Positions 53,422-61,646 are shown, counted from the first letter of the stretch. The stretch is DNA of 64,000 nt from Fen-1258 sp947085815 (GCA_947085815.1 CAMTXU010000034.1:8847-72846), one strand, 5' to 3'. Program-made: numbers and translations. The notes: generated by a model from the letters alone, not told the origin.

Positions 53422-53589
53422 TAGTTTACTGAAGTTACGCAAAACAAGATTTACGTCATTCCCGGATGTTTTAATCGGGAATCTATTTACGGAATTTAAG
53501 CCAAAATCGTGGATTCCCGCTTTCGCGGGAATGACGAAACTCTGGATTTTGATCTCCAAAACACCATTCTGCGTAACTTCAGTTAGTTT
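53422..53589. mobile_element. 156-bp MITE with 14-bp terminal inverted repeats and a 6-bp target duplication
   Basis: ACTGAAGTTACGCA (53428-53441) is perfectly complementary to TGCGTAACTTCAGT (53570-53583). TAGTTT directly flanks both ends (53422-53427, 53584-53589) as a target-site duplication. Inside lies a GTCATTCCCG...CGGGAATGAC palindrome with the hairpin GATTCCCGC-ttt-CGCGGGAATGAC. It encodes nothing; the small frames reading through it are chance. Confidence 0.85.
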
Positions 53590-53660
53590 ATTAAAGATTT
53601 TACCGGAAAGGTTAATTTGTTCTTACTTCTACTGCCAGGAGCTTTCAAAGCAAAAGTATT

Positions 53661-53752
53661 GTCATTCCGTGCTTGGCACGGAATCCAGATTAGAGAAACT
53701 AAGAGATGGATTCCGGTTCTTCGTCCGCCGCCGCGGACTCGACCGGAATGAC
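53661..53752. repeat. GTCATTCC...GGAATGAC dispersed palindromic element
   Basis: 92 bp starting GTCATTCCG with CCGTGC-ttg-GCACGG just inside, and ending CCGGAATGAC, with GGATTCCGG in the middle. It shares the GTCATTCC/GGAATGAC ends with the core of the adjacent MITE. The rest of the 494-bp gap 53414-53907 holds no recognised gene. Confidence 0.65.
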
Positions 53753-53907
53753 AGGCAATGCCAACTATACATTACCACCGTTAAAGACGTTGGTTTTCTA
53801 AACTCAAATTAAACTACTTAGGGTAATTGTCGTGGGTCTCAATTAGATTGCTTTCAATTGAGGAATAATTTTTAGATTTACGATAGCAATAGTTTATAAA
53901 ATAATTA

Positions 53908-54915
53908 ATGCCATATATTCCTTCTTATATAAAGCTTTATAAATCCGGCGAGCTGCAAAAACGAGCCGAAGCTTCGGAACAAATACTAAAATCGTGTAAA
54001 AGTTGTCCGCGCTGCTGCGAAGTTGACCGGACTGCTGGCAGTTTGGGCTTTTGCCAGAGCGGAGTTCTGCCGGTAGTTTCATCATACACAACTCACTTTG
54101 GAAAAGAGCCGGTTTTTTCAGGTTCGCATGGTGCGGGAACTATTTTTTTCGGTAATTGTAATCTGCGCTGTATCTTTTGCCAAAATTCCGATATCAGCCA
54201 AAATTGGAAAGCCGAAAAAAAACACGAGGTTACTCTCAAGCGTCTTGCCGATGTTATGATCGAACTTCAAGAAAAAAATTGCCATAACATCGGACTTGTC
54301 TCGCCTTCACATTTTTCTGCACAAATTTTAAAATCAATTTCAATCGCTGCTAAACAAGGATTACACTTACCCATTATCTATAACACGAACGGATATGATT
54401 CCGTGGAGATGCTTAAACTCTACGATGGAGTTATCGATATTTATTTACCCGATTTCAAATACGGAGATAATCGATCTGCCGAGAAATATTCCGATGCGAA
54501 AAATTATTTTGATCATACATGCAAAGCGATTAAAGAAATGTTCTGCCAGATGGGTGATGAGTTAGTTTATGATGGCGATATAGTAGTCCGTGGTTTAATC
54601 ATCCGGCATCTGGTTTTACCAAACGGATTAGCCGAGTCGGAAAATATTTTTCGTTTCATCTCGGAGGAGTTAAGCAAAAATGTTCATATATCGCTCATGT
54701 CTCAATACTATCCGGCTAATAAAGCTTACAATGATATTTTGCTCGACCGTCCTATACGTCAATCTGAGTATGAAAAAGCTATTAACCTTATGGATAAATA
54801 TGGATTACACAAAGGATGGACCCAGCAGATAGAAAGTTCCAATTATTTCCGTCCCAATTTCAATGATAACCGTGAAGATCCTTTCGGGAATAAATCTACT
54901 CAATCCGGCTTATAA
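53908..54915 (+). CDS. Radical SAM protein, PflX/COG1313-like
   Basis: 335 residues. An N-terminal cysteine set, CKSCPRCCEVDR with GFC, is followed by the radical SAM cluster CNLRCIFCQN (CX3CX2C). HFSAQILKSI and YNTNGYDSVEML then DFKYGD follow in the order seen in PflX-type proteins, which resemble pyruvate formate-lyase activase but have no settled substrate. The extra N-terminal cysteines may bind a second cluster. Cytoplasmic. It ends about 50 bp before a strong bidirectional terminator. Confidence 0.85.
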   Translation: MPYIPSYIKLYKSGELQKRAEASEQILKSCKSCPRCCEVDRTAGSLGFCQSGVLPVVSSYTTHFGKEPVFSGSHGAGTIFFGNCNLRCIFCQNSDISQNWKAEKKHEVTLKRLADVMIELQEKNCHNIGLVSPSHFSAQILKSISIAAKQGLHLPIIYNTNGYDSVEMLKLYDGVIDIYLPDFKYGDNRSAEKYSDAKNYFDHTCKAIKEMFCQMGDELVYDGDIVVRGLIIRHLVLPNGLAESENIFRFISEELSKNVHISLMSQYYPANKAYNDILLDRPIRQSEYEKAINLMDKYGLHKGWTQQIESSNYFRPNFNDNREDPFGNKSTQSGL

Positions 54916-54966
54916 TGGTCATGTTTTGATGATTGCAAAGATCATTCCCTTCCTGCCTAATAAAAT

Positions 54967-54996
54967 GATAAAGGCGGTCCTAAGACCGCCTTTATT
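54967..54996. terminator. Bidirectional rho-independent terminator
   Basis: AAGGCGGTC (54971-54979) and GACCGCCTT (54984-54992) form a perfect stem with CTAA loop, flanked by A/T runs on both sides. It separates the convergent radical SAM and octaheme genes and can serve both. Confidence 0.9.
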
Positions 54997-55028
54997 GATT
55001 TAGTATCTAAGACTTGTTTTGAATTGAA

Positions 55029-56528
55029 TTACTTGATCAGCATCATCTTTCTGGTGTAAGCAAAATCAGAGGCTTCTAATCTGTAAATATAAACACCACT
55101 TGATAGATTAGATGCATTGAAATTTACTTCATGCCAGCCTGCGTTCATATTTCCATTAACCAATGTATTTACAAGCTCGCCTGTAACTGAGTACACTTTC
55201 AAGGTTACAGAAGATGATTTAGATAAAGCAAATTTAATAATTGTCGTTGGATTGAATGGGTTAGGATAGTTCTGAGCTAAGGCATATGCTGATGGAATAG
55301 TGCTTGTATTTTCAACGCTTACCGGAACACTATGCATATTTTTTGCATGTAATGATGCCCAATTAACATCTTTTGTAGTATGACATTGAATACATGTATA
55401 ATCTAAAGTCAATCCAGATATACCATTGGCATCAGTTTTAATGAATTTATATACAACCGGTGGAGTAGTTGTACTGGAAATATCATCTAAGTTTTGAAAC
55501 ATCGTAACAGGGTTTGTATTTATCTTCCAATAATGAGTACTCTGTTCTGAAATATACGCTGTTAATTGATCACCGTTTCTTGCTGCAAAAGGCATGTGGC
55601 AGTCTGTACACTCTGCCATTGTTTTTGAAGCTTCATGTCCTACAATAGTTTTATTTGGATGACATGTTTCGCACTTTGCAGTTGTTTTGACACCCCCTAA
55701 ATTAAAATAAACACCTTTATGAGCGTCATGGCATGTTGCACAGGTAAAACCGGCTTTACCATGTTTAGAGGCAAGCATCATATCTCCTTGTTCTCTATGT
55801 CTTATAAAACCTGTACTTGTTGTTCCAACAGTTCTTGCTTGCCATTCAACTCTATTATTCCACGGAAATGTAGTAGTACCATCATTACGATCTCTTGCAT
55901 GACAGTTATTACAAGTGTTCAACCCTTCTTTTGGTGGTTTATTGCTTGGGTTTGTTGTATGAGCTTTTGCTGGACCATGACATCCTTCACAACCAATTCC
56001 TCCTTCAGCCCAGCTGCCTTCAATGCCAGGATATGCTTGAAAATCAGTCGTTTTTGTTTTGCTTGCACCTGTTGTATGGCATTTATAGCATGAGAAAGTA
56101 TAAGAAGATTTGGTTAAAGTACCTGAAGTATAAGGTACCCATTTTTTAGTGGATAAATTATACTGACGGTTAGCCCCATAAATTAAATATCCTTCCTTAT
56201 CCAAAAAGCGAGCGTTGGAATGATATCCGCCAACTACAAATCCAATGTCGCCCCAGGTTAATCCATCAGGGGCATTTGGCAGACCACTTACTAATGTATA
56301 ATTAACTTGCGAACCGACAACCTTTTGTGCTGTTAGAGCCGGGTATACCGGTGGATTTCCACCTACAATTTTTTGGATTTTGTAAGGATGACCGGACTGC
56401 TTCCAATTTGTGTGTTGTGTAGAGTGACATGTTTTACATGCTTCACTACCGGCGTATTCTTGTGCTAATACCATTGAAAAACTGAAACATATAAAAATCA
56501 TCGTTACTACTAGTATCGATTTTTTCAT
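55029..56528 (-). CDS. Octaheme cytochrome exported by type IX secretion
   Basis: 499 residues. The signal peptide is followed by eight CxxCH sites: CKTCH, CYKCH, CEGCH, CNNCH, CATCH, CETCH, CTDCH and CIQCH. The N terminus YAGSEACKTCHSTQHTNW resembles the cytochrome c554/octaheme family. The last about 85 residues are a type IX sorting domain: NYPNPFNPTTIIKF, a LKVYSVTGELV strand, SGVYIYRLEA and the final RKMMLIK. Such proteins cross the outer membrane and are released or attached to the surface, so this cytochrome is probably extracellular. It is the third gene of a minus-strand cluster (58402 to 55029). Confidence 0.92.
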   Translation of the reverse strand: MKKSILVVTMIFICFSFSMVLAQEYAGSEACKTCHSTQHTNWKQSGHPYKIQKIVGGNPPVYPALTAQKVVGSQVNYTLVSGLPNAPDGLTWGDIGFVVGGYHSNARFLDKEGYLIYGANRQYNLSTKKWVPYTSGTLTKSSYTFSCYKCHTTGASKTKTTDFQAYPGIEGSWAEGGIGCEGCHGPAKAHTTNPSNKPPKEGLNTCNNCHARDRNDGTTTFPWNNRVEWQARTVGTTSTGFIRHREQGDMMLASKHGKAGFTCATCHDAHKGVYFNLGGVKTTAKCETCHPNKTIVGHEASKTMAECTDCHMPFAARNGDQLTAYISEQSTHYWKINTNPVTMFQNLDDISSTTTPPVVYKFIKTDANGISGLTLDYTCIQCHTTKDVNWASLHAKNMHSVPVSVENTSTIPSAYALAQNYPNPFNPTTIIKFALSKSSSVTLKVYSVTGELVNTLVNGNMNAGWHEVNFNASNLSSGVYIYRLEASDFAYTRKMMLIK

Positions 56529-56624
56529 AATTCCTCCATATTATATTTTGTGATTAATCGAAATAAGATATTAATAGCCTATTTCTAATTTAAAAATAAA
56601 CATTATAATAAATTCTTTAAAGAA

Positions 56625-56654
56625 AACAATAATGAAAAATTTTTCATTATTGTT
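56625..56654. promoter_or_regulatory. Perfect 30-bp palindrome upstream of the octaheme gene
   Basis: AACAATAATGAAAAA (56625-56639) joined to TTTTTCATTATTGTT (56640-56654) with no spacer. It is about 100 bp before the octaheme start on the minus strand. The same AACAATAATG word and a TGAAAAATTATTCA core recur at 58508-58535 beside an OmpR-type regulator. Candidate operator; a terminator role is less likely because a separate terminator lies at 56678. Confidence 0.6.
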
Positions 56655-56677
56655 CATCCAATATGACTTATACAAAA

Positions 56678-56707
56678 AAATCCCCGCTAATTTCTTAACG
56701 GGGATTT
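56678..56707 (-). terminator. Rho-independent terminator after the monoheme cytochrome
   Basis: AAATCCCCG (56678-56686) pairs with CGGGGATTT (56699-56707), 12-bp loop; on the minus strand the stem is followed by a T run. It ends the transcript of the two genes 58402-56736, implying a separate promoter for the octaheme gene. Confidence 0.85.
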
Positions 56708-56735
56708 ATCCAAACGGAGAAACTAAGTTATTATT

Positions 56736-57095
56736 TTACTTCTTTTTAGCCTCTTCTTTTTTCAAAGCAGAGAGCCAATCTATCAAGGTTTTGAACTCTT
56801 CGTCATTACCTTTGAAACTGACGGCATGTTTCAAGTCGTTTAACTTTTCTTCTTTCATCAAGTACTTTTTCATGAATTCAGGTTTCAAGCTACTTCCTAC
56901 ATCGGAAAGATCCGGTGCGGAGGATTTACCTTTCTTCAAGTAACCTTGCGACTCAATTGCATGGCAAGATACGCATTTATACTCTTTGAAAAGGAGTTTC
57001 CCTTTAGCTTCTTCGGATTCTTGTGCTTTGTTGATTGACGTTGCAGCAACGAAGAATAAAATGATGACGATTATAAAAGAATTTATTTTTTTCAT
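56736..57095 (-). CDS. Monoheme class I cytochrome c
   Basis: 119 residues with a signal peptide. One CVSCH at about 41-45 within LLFKEYKCVSCHAIESQGYLKKG is the N-terminal heme site of a small class I cytochrome; M-containing segments (FMKKYLM) later could supply the sixth ligand. The C-terminal helix FKTLIDWLSALKK is typical. Probably a soluble periplasmic carrier. It lies 23 bp downstream of the porin-like gene on the same strand. Confidence 0.92.
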   Translation of the reverse strand: MKKINSFIIVIILFFVAATSINKAQESEEAKGKLLFKEYKCVSCHAIESQGYLKKGKSSAPDLSDVGSSLKPEFMKKYLMKEEKLNDLKHAVSFKGNDEEFKTLIDWLSALKKEEAKKK

Positions 57096-57118
57096 TTTTA
57101 TCTCTCTTGAAATTATTT

Positions 57119-58402
57119 TTAGAACATCACACGAATATTTATATAAGCTTTATCGACCTTTAGAGTCTCATCAATATCGGTAAGATTTTTTTCATAATAA
57201 GCTGTGAATCTAAGATTTTGATTAATTATATAGGTTAAACTAGGAACGATTCTTTGATAGTCTAACACCGGTTTACCGGTAGCAGCAATTTTATCGTCCG
57301 ATGAATAATTATCATAGTGTAAACCTATGTGCCAAATTTCACTTGGCATATAACCGGCTTCTAATGCAAATCCGCTATACTTGAAATCTTTTTTTGCTGC
57401 TGCGAAATAGTAATTATCATCTGTTCCCATTACATAAGCAGCTTGAATATCTACTTGATCATTATAGCGGATATTTATTTGTGGTGAAAAACGTGTAAAT
57501 CCGTTTTCAACTTGTGGTATTTGAGCACCTGTTGTTTCTGTACCCGTATTCTTTGTATCTGTTCCGGTATAGTAATGTAATGTAAATGTACTTCCATCAA
57601 ATCCTTTGACAACGTTTTCAGGTAATTTGAGAACTAATCCGCCCCATACATTTAAGTACTGATTTACACTTACGGCTGATACTCCAGGAGAAGCGCCTAA
57701 ATAGAATGTAGCCCAATCATATTTACCAAAATATTGAAGGCCCGGTCTTGCGCTTGACATGTCTATTGAGTTTTCGCCTTTACCGCCGGCTGATTTTAAC
57801 AAGAAAATTTCACCTTTCAAAGCTGGAAGCTGTGGTAAGCGGTTTGGATAAGAAGCAAATTCCAAAGGAGAAATACTACCAACCTGAAGGTTTAGCATTT
57901 CTGAACCAAGCAAGTTTGTGAAATTGAAGTAGAACCAATTGAATTTGAATGCGCTCTTTGCATATTCTAATTCAGAGAAGAAGGAGATATCTTTATAAAT
58001 TGAACCGGCGACAAATGCTTGAAGCCATATTGCATTGCCTAAAGTTATTTTGGTTGTTTTCTCTTGACCGGCATCTTTCAGAAATGATTTTGTGTCAAAT
58101 TCAATTGGAGTCATGTTCAATCTAAAGCCAAAAATGTTGGAAACTTCATCTAATAAAACTCCACCTGCGTCAATTGGATAAGCTTCTTTATAATCTTTTT
58201 TATATGTAGTCATTAATTGATAACCATTCTTCAAATATTCTTCACCAAAAGAATTAAGACGTGGAAAAACTGTATGGCAGGTAGTACAGCTTAGACCGGT
58301 CTTTCTTGCCCATTGACTTGTTGCACTTACTTGAGATGGCATTACCATATTTATTACAAGAACTAATACCGCCAGTGAGAAAAAGTATTTTATCATTTTC
58401 AT
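57119..58402 (-). CDS. Outer-membrane barrel with an N-terminal c-heme site
   Basis: 427 residues. After the signal peptide (to about SVSA-like PSQVSATS) comes GLSCTTCHTVFPRLNSFGEEYLKNGYQ, a single c-heme motif placed before the barrel. The remainder is a long series of amphipathic strands ending KAYINIRVMF, typical of a barrel C terminus. This heme-plugged porin type occurs in Ignavibacteria and other iron- or sulfur-oxidising lineages, where it is a candidate electron conduit. It is the first gene of the minus-strand group and is divergent from the two-component genes at 58595. Confidence 0.85.
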   Translation of the reverse strand: MKMIKYFFSLAVLVLVINMVMPSQVSATSQWARKTGLSCTTCHTVFPRLNSFGEEYLKNGYQLMTTYKKDYKEAYPIDAGGVLLDEVSNIFGFRLNMTPIEFDTKSFLKDAGQEKTTKITLGNAIWLQAFVAGSIYKDISFFSELEYAKSAFKFNWFYFNFTNLLGSEMLNLQVGSISPLEFASYPNRLPQLPALKGEIFLLKSAGGKGENSIDMSSARPGLQYFGKYDWATFYLGASPGVSAVSVNQYLNVWGGLVLKLPENVVKGFDGSTFTLHYYTGTDTKNTGTETTGAQIPQVENGFTRFSPQINIRYNDQVDIQAAYVMGTDDNYYFAAAKKDFKYSGFALEAGYMPSEIWHIGLHYDNYSSDDKIAATGKPVLDYQRIVPSLTYIINQNLRFTAYYEKNLTDIDETLKVDKAYINIRVMF

Positions 58403-58507
58403 GATTCATCCTTATTATTTGTTGATTTTGTTAGTTAAAATTAGAGAGTCTTCTAAAAAGACTTTTTTGTTGGGTTAAAAATAGATTTTGGGTCGGTTAA
58501 TCCAAAA

Positions 58508-58535
58508 TTAACAATAATGAAAAATTATTCATTTT
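58508..58535. promoter_or_regulatory. Second copy of the AACAATAATGAAAAAT motif
   Basis: TTAACAATAATG (58508-58519) runs into TGAAAAATTATTCA (58518-58531), a near-perfect 14-bp palindrome. It lies between the divergent porin gene and the OmpR-type regulator. It shares the word with the 30-bp palindrome at 56625 and a reversed half-site at 60678. Confidence 0.6.
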
Positions 58536-58594
58536 TTAATGTGGGATTGTACCACTATAATAATTTATCTTTTGGGTGAATTTGGAGAAGTTTT

Positions 58595-59263
58595 ATGGAA
58601 GTACTTATAGTTGAGGATGAATGTGCAATTGCAGGGTCATTAAAAAAGAATTTTTTGAATGCGGGTCATCATGCAATTATAGTTACTGACGGCGAAGCCG
58701 CGCTAAGTACAATAAAAAATATTCAGTACGATGTTATTCTTTTGGATTGGAAGATGCCTAAGATGACCGGATTACAATTATGCAAGAAAATGAAAGGGGC
58801 GGGATTAAAAACGCCAATCATTCTTTTGACCGCTCTGAGTGAAATCTCAAATAAAGTTGAGGCATTGAATGCCGGCGCCGATGATTACATAACGAAACCA
58901 TTTTCTTTCGAAGAAGTACTTGCCCGAATCAATGCAGTGTTACGAAGATATCAATCATCTGTTTCAGCCCTTCCTTTCGGAGATTATTCTCTCGATCTGA
59001 TTGAACGGACGGTTATTTCAACCGAGGATAAAATCAGATTATCAGAAAAAGAATTTGATCTGCTAAGATATTTTCTCCTCAACAGAGGATCCATTGTTAG
59101 CAAAGAACAGCTCTGCGAAAAGGTCTGGAATATAGCATGCAATCCCGAGACAAATTTTGTGGAGGTGACAATCAAAAATCTCCGTAAGAAATTAGAGACC
59201 GGGTTAAACAAAAAATTTATTCGTACAATTTACGGCGAGGGTTATATTTTCTTTGCGGATTAG
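58595..59263 (+). CDS. OmpR/PhoB-family response regulator
   Basis: 222 residues. Receiver domain 1-115 with ED at 8-9, D51-type acceptor in LLDWKMPKMTG, and K in TKPFSFEEVLARI. The C-terminal winged helix spans about 125-222 (SEKEFDLLRYFLLNRGSIVSKEQL, then EVTIKNLRKKLE and IRTIYGEGYIF). It binds DNA as a dimer when phosphorylated. It overlaps its kinase gene by 11 bp. The palindromic motif upstream of both this gene and the cytochrome genes is the natural candidate target. Confidence 0.94.
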   Translation: MEVLIVEDECAIAGSLKKNFLNAGHHAIIVTDGEAALSTIKNIQYDVILLDWKMPKMTGLQLCKKMKGAGLKTPIILLTALSEISNKVEALNAGADDYITKPFSFEEVLARINAVLRRYQSSVSALPFGDYSLDLIERTVISTEDKIRLSEKEFDLLRYFLLNRGSIVSKEQLCEKVWNIACNPETNFVEVTIKNLRKKLETGLNKKFIRTIYGEGYIFFAD

Positions 59264-60662
59264 GTACTTAAAAATCGAAATTTCAAGAAGTGTTTTACAA
59301 AACTCTTTTTTAATAGCGTCCGTAATAGTTGGATTTCTAATTCTATATAATGTTTTTACATTCGGGCTGTTGAAACATGAGTTAAACGAAAATCTGGATA
59401 ACAGCCTTGGACATGAAATAGAGAATGTTAATAAGGCGTTTCGGATTCAACAAGATTCAATTTTAATTCTTAACCCGAATGAATTTCTAGAGACGGATTT
59501 AACTCGAATAACCGATCATCCATTTTTCGTGCAGATTTATAATACAAAGGGAAAACTCCTACTTAAAAGCAAAAATACCGAGTTTATTCAACCCATTCCT
59601 AAACGGTTCTATGAACTGAACGAAGAACTTTATTTTGAGGATGACTATGCCGGCAAAGAAGAAATTCGTTCCGCCTATAAAAAACTTACAGACGAAACCG
59701 GAACATTAATAGGATATCTTCAATTATCTACAACAAAATCGAGGTTAACAGTAATAACAACAAATTTATTGATTTTTAATCTTATCGCTTTTCCAATGAT
59801 ACTGTTAGTGATTTTAATAGCAAGCGTACTCATATCAAAAAGGACCTACTCCCCAATCAATAAAATAATTTCTACTGCCAAATCAATTTCTGCTTCCAAT
59901 CTTAATGAAAGATTGAGCTACAAGGCAGATTCAAAAGACGAAATTGGCAAATTGAGAGATACATTGAACGATCTTTTTGAGCGCCTCGAATTTCAGGTAA
60001 AGCAGATATCCTCTTTTACCGATAACGCTTCGCATCAGTTGATGAATCCTTTGACCACGATTAATTCCGAATTGGATTTTCTCCTAAACAATAAACTCAT
60101 TATTGATGATCAAGATAATTCGGTTAAAGTGATAAAAGAAGAAACCGGGCGGATGATAAAAATTGTTAAATCTCTTCTGCTGCTCGCCAAAGATTCTAAT
60201 ACTTTATTCGATCAGAAGCAGCTTTTCAATTTGTCAAAAATTGTTAAAGAGAATGTGAAGAATATCTATAAGGAGAAAAAAATTGAAGTCGATATTGATC
60301 CCGAGTTTTATCTAAGAGGTAATCCCGATTATTTTTCAATAGCTCTTCAAAACCTGATTGACAACGCTAAAAAATATTCAAATGAGGATTGGGTTACTCT
60401 TTCCGCAAAAATAACAGACGGTAATGTAATTCTAAGAGTTGAGGATTTTGGAGTAGGAATTAATAACGAGGAAAAAGAAAAAGTTTACGATCGATTTTAC
60501 CGTTCCGAAAAAGTTGAGATGCTGGGAATAAAGGGTAATGGACTGGGTCTTAGTTTAGTTAAGTTGATAATTACAGCAATGAACGGTTCCATCGAAATCA
60601 ATGACAACAGCCCAAGGGGATCTATCTTTATTATAACACTGCCTGCCGTGGATCTTCATTAA
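59253..60662 (+). CDS. Sensor histidine kinase partner of the OmpR-type regulator
   Basis: 469 residues from TTG 59253, overlapping the regulator by 11 bp; no nearby ATG gives the N-terminal membrane helix. Helix 1 (about 17-37) and helix 2 (about 168-190) enclose a periplasmic sensor of about 130 residues with no recognised motif. HAMP at about 192-245. The H box is NASHQLMNPLTTI, where glutamine replaces the usual glutamate after the histidine. The ATPase has LQNLIDNAKKYS, DFGVGI and GNGLGLSLVK. Probably senses something at the envelope for the cytochrome cluster. Confidence 0.9.
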   Translation: MRIRYLKIEISRSVLQNSFLIASVIVGFLILYNVFTFGLLKHELNENLDNSLGHEIENVNKAFRIQQDSILILNPNEFLETDLTRITDHPFFVQIYNTKGKLLLKSKNTEFIQPIPKRFYELNEELYFEDDYAGKEEIRSAYKKLTDETGTLIGYLQLSTTKSRLTVITTNLLIFNLIAFPMILLVILIASVLISKRTYSPINKIISTAKSISASNLNERLSYKADSKDEIGKLRDTLNDLFERLEFQVKQISSFTDNASHQLMNPLTTINSELDFLLNNKLIIDDQDNSVKVIKEETGRMIKIVKSLLLLAKDSNTLFDQKQLFNLSKIVKENVKNIYKEKKIEVDIDPEFYLRGNPDYFSIALQNLIDNAKKYSNEDWVTLSAKITDGNVILRVEDFGVGINNEEKEKVYDRFYRSEKVEMLGIKGNGLGLSLVKLIITAMNGSIEINDNSPRGSIFIITLPAVDLH

Positions 60663-60677
60663 AAATAAAAAACCCTA

Positions 60678-60690
60678 CATTATTGTTAAT
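60678..60690 (-). promoter_or_regulatory. Reversed half-site CATTATTGTTAAT
   Basis: Complement of the AACAATAATG word at 56625 and 58510, 70-80 bp before the membrane protein gene at 60761. A single half-site, so weak alone. Confidence 0.35.
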
Positions 60691-60760
60691 TATGTTTTGC
60701 CCCGCTTCCGAATTAATTTTCTGATAACAAAATTTACTTCCTTTCTTTTCGGAGAATTAT

Positions 60761-61378
60761 ATGCCGGTACATAAGTCACTTGAGATCTGGGCAGTTCAAA
60801 CAATTTGTAACATCGGAATTATTTTATCGATCCTTTCATTTCTACTACACATAAGCCGTCCATACTTTGAAAGATTGCTTGATCGCCTAACTTTACGTGT
60901 CGCCGCCGATCTATGGTGGATTGTTTACATTTTTTTGCGGGATGGTTCTCTTCTATTTAGTTTTCTAATTGGATTTTTTACACTCAATTTAGATTTGATG
61001 GCGGATATTAAAATCGGGCTGCCATTTGTTCCCCTTAGCACCATTGCCATGGCGGTTGCGCTGGTCGCTAAAATTTTTCATAACAATGAAAATCTGAATA
61101 AGCAGTATGTTAGAATTACAGTATGGGTTATGGCAGGGGCTGTATTGAATACTATCGGTTTTGTATTTGTAATGGAAGCACCCGGCTCAGAATATTCCGC
61201 TGCGCAAAATCTATTTTGGCAGACATTAAAATCCTGGCGCTCAAATGAAAATCCGGATCTTAGTACAATTACTTTCTACATCTCTTTTTCTCTGATAATA
61301 ATTATTATGATTTACGCAGTAGTTAAGGTATTCCGGGCTTTTAATAGGGCAATTATCGGCGGCGAGAAAAATGTATAG
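60761..61378 (+). CDS. Unrecognised five-helix membrane protein
   Basis: 205 residues with about five hydrophobic helices (IGIILSILSFLLHI, LWWIVYIFLRDGSLLFSFLIGFF, IAMAVALVAKIF, VWVMAGAVLNTIGFVFVM, FYISFSLIIIIMIYAVV). Histidines at H29-type and H110-type positions could bind heme, but no family is recognised. The next gene, a ferredoxin, overlaps by 8 bp, so the two products probably work together in membrane-linked electron transfer. An AATTAT ATG start with GGAGAATT upstream is well supported. Confidence 0.7.
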   Translation: MPVHKSLEIWAVQTICNIGIILSILSFLLHISRPYFERLLDRLTLRVAADLWWIVYIFLRDGSLLFSFLIGFFTLNLDLMADIKIGLPFVPLSTIAMAVALVAKIFHNNENLNKQYVRITVWVMAGAVLNTIGFVFVMEAPGSEYSAAQNLFWQTLKSWRSNENPDLSTITFYISFSLIIIIMIYAVVKVFRAFNRAIIGGEKNV

Positions 61379-61646
61379 GATTATTTTAGATTCACGTCAG
61401 TGTATTTCATGCGGAATATGTATGGATGTTTGTAAGCCAGGCGCGCTTTCAATGCATCGTTTTAACCCTCCCGGTATTGAAGGAGAAGTTTTTTCCTATC
61501 TGTCAATCTCATCGGAAGTGAATTTGGAAAGAGCGCTTCCGGTTAAGATGTCGTTTCCTTACTTACAAATTCCGGGTCTTTGTGACGGATGCTCGGAATG
61601 CGTTAACGAATGTCCCGCTTCTGCACTTCTATTGGAGAGTCTTTAA
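61371..61646 (+). CDS. 2x[4Fe-4S] ferredoxin-like protein
   Basis: 91 residues. Two cluster motifs: CISCGICMDVCKPGA and CDGCSECVNECPASA, separated by an unusually long middle (about 50 residues with SYLSISSEVNLERALPVKM). The second motif has a normal CP. No signal peptide, so cytoplasmic. Overlap with the membrane protein gene (ATG inside its last codons) suggests a two-subunit unit taking electrons to or from a membrane carrier. Not a standard bacterial ferredoxin, given the insert. Confidence 0.88.
   Translation: MYRIILDSRQCISCGICMDVCKPGALSMHRFNPPGIEGEVFSYLSISSEVNLERALPVKMSFPYLQIPGLCDGCSECVNECPASALLLESL

Noticed and set aside
53531..53812. Open frame of 93 codons after the hemerythrin gene
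   Set aside because: It runs through the MITE and the GTCATTCC palindrome, with no protein-like pattern.
56625..56654. Terminator for the monoheme cytochrome gene
   Set aside because: A GC-rich stem with T run at 56678-56707 already serves; the A/T palindrome matches regulatory sites elsewhere.
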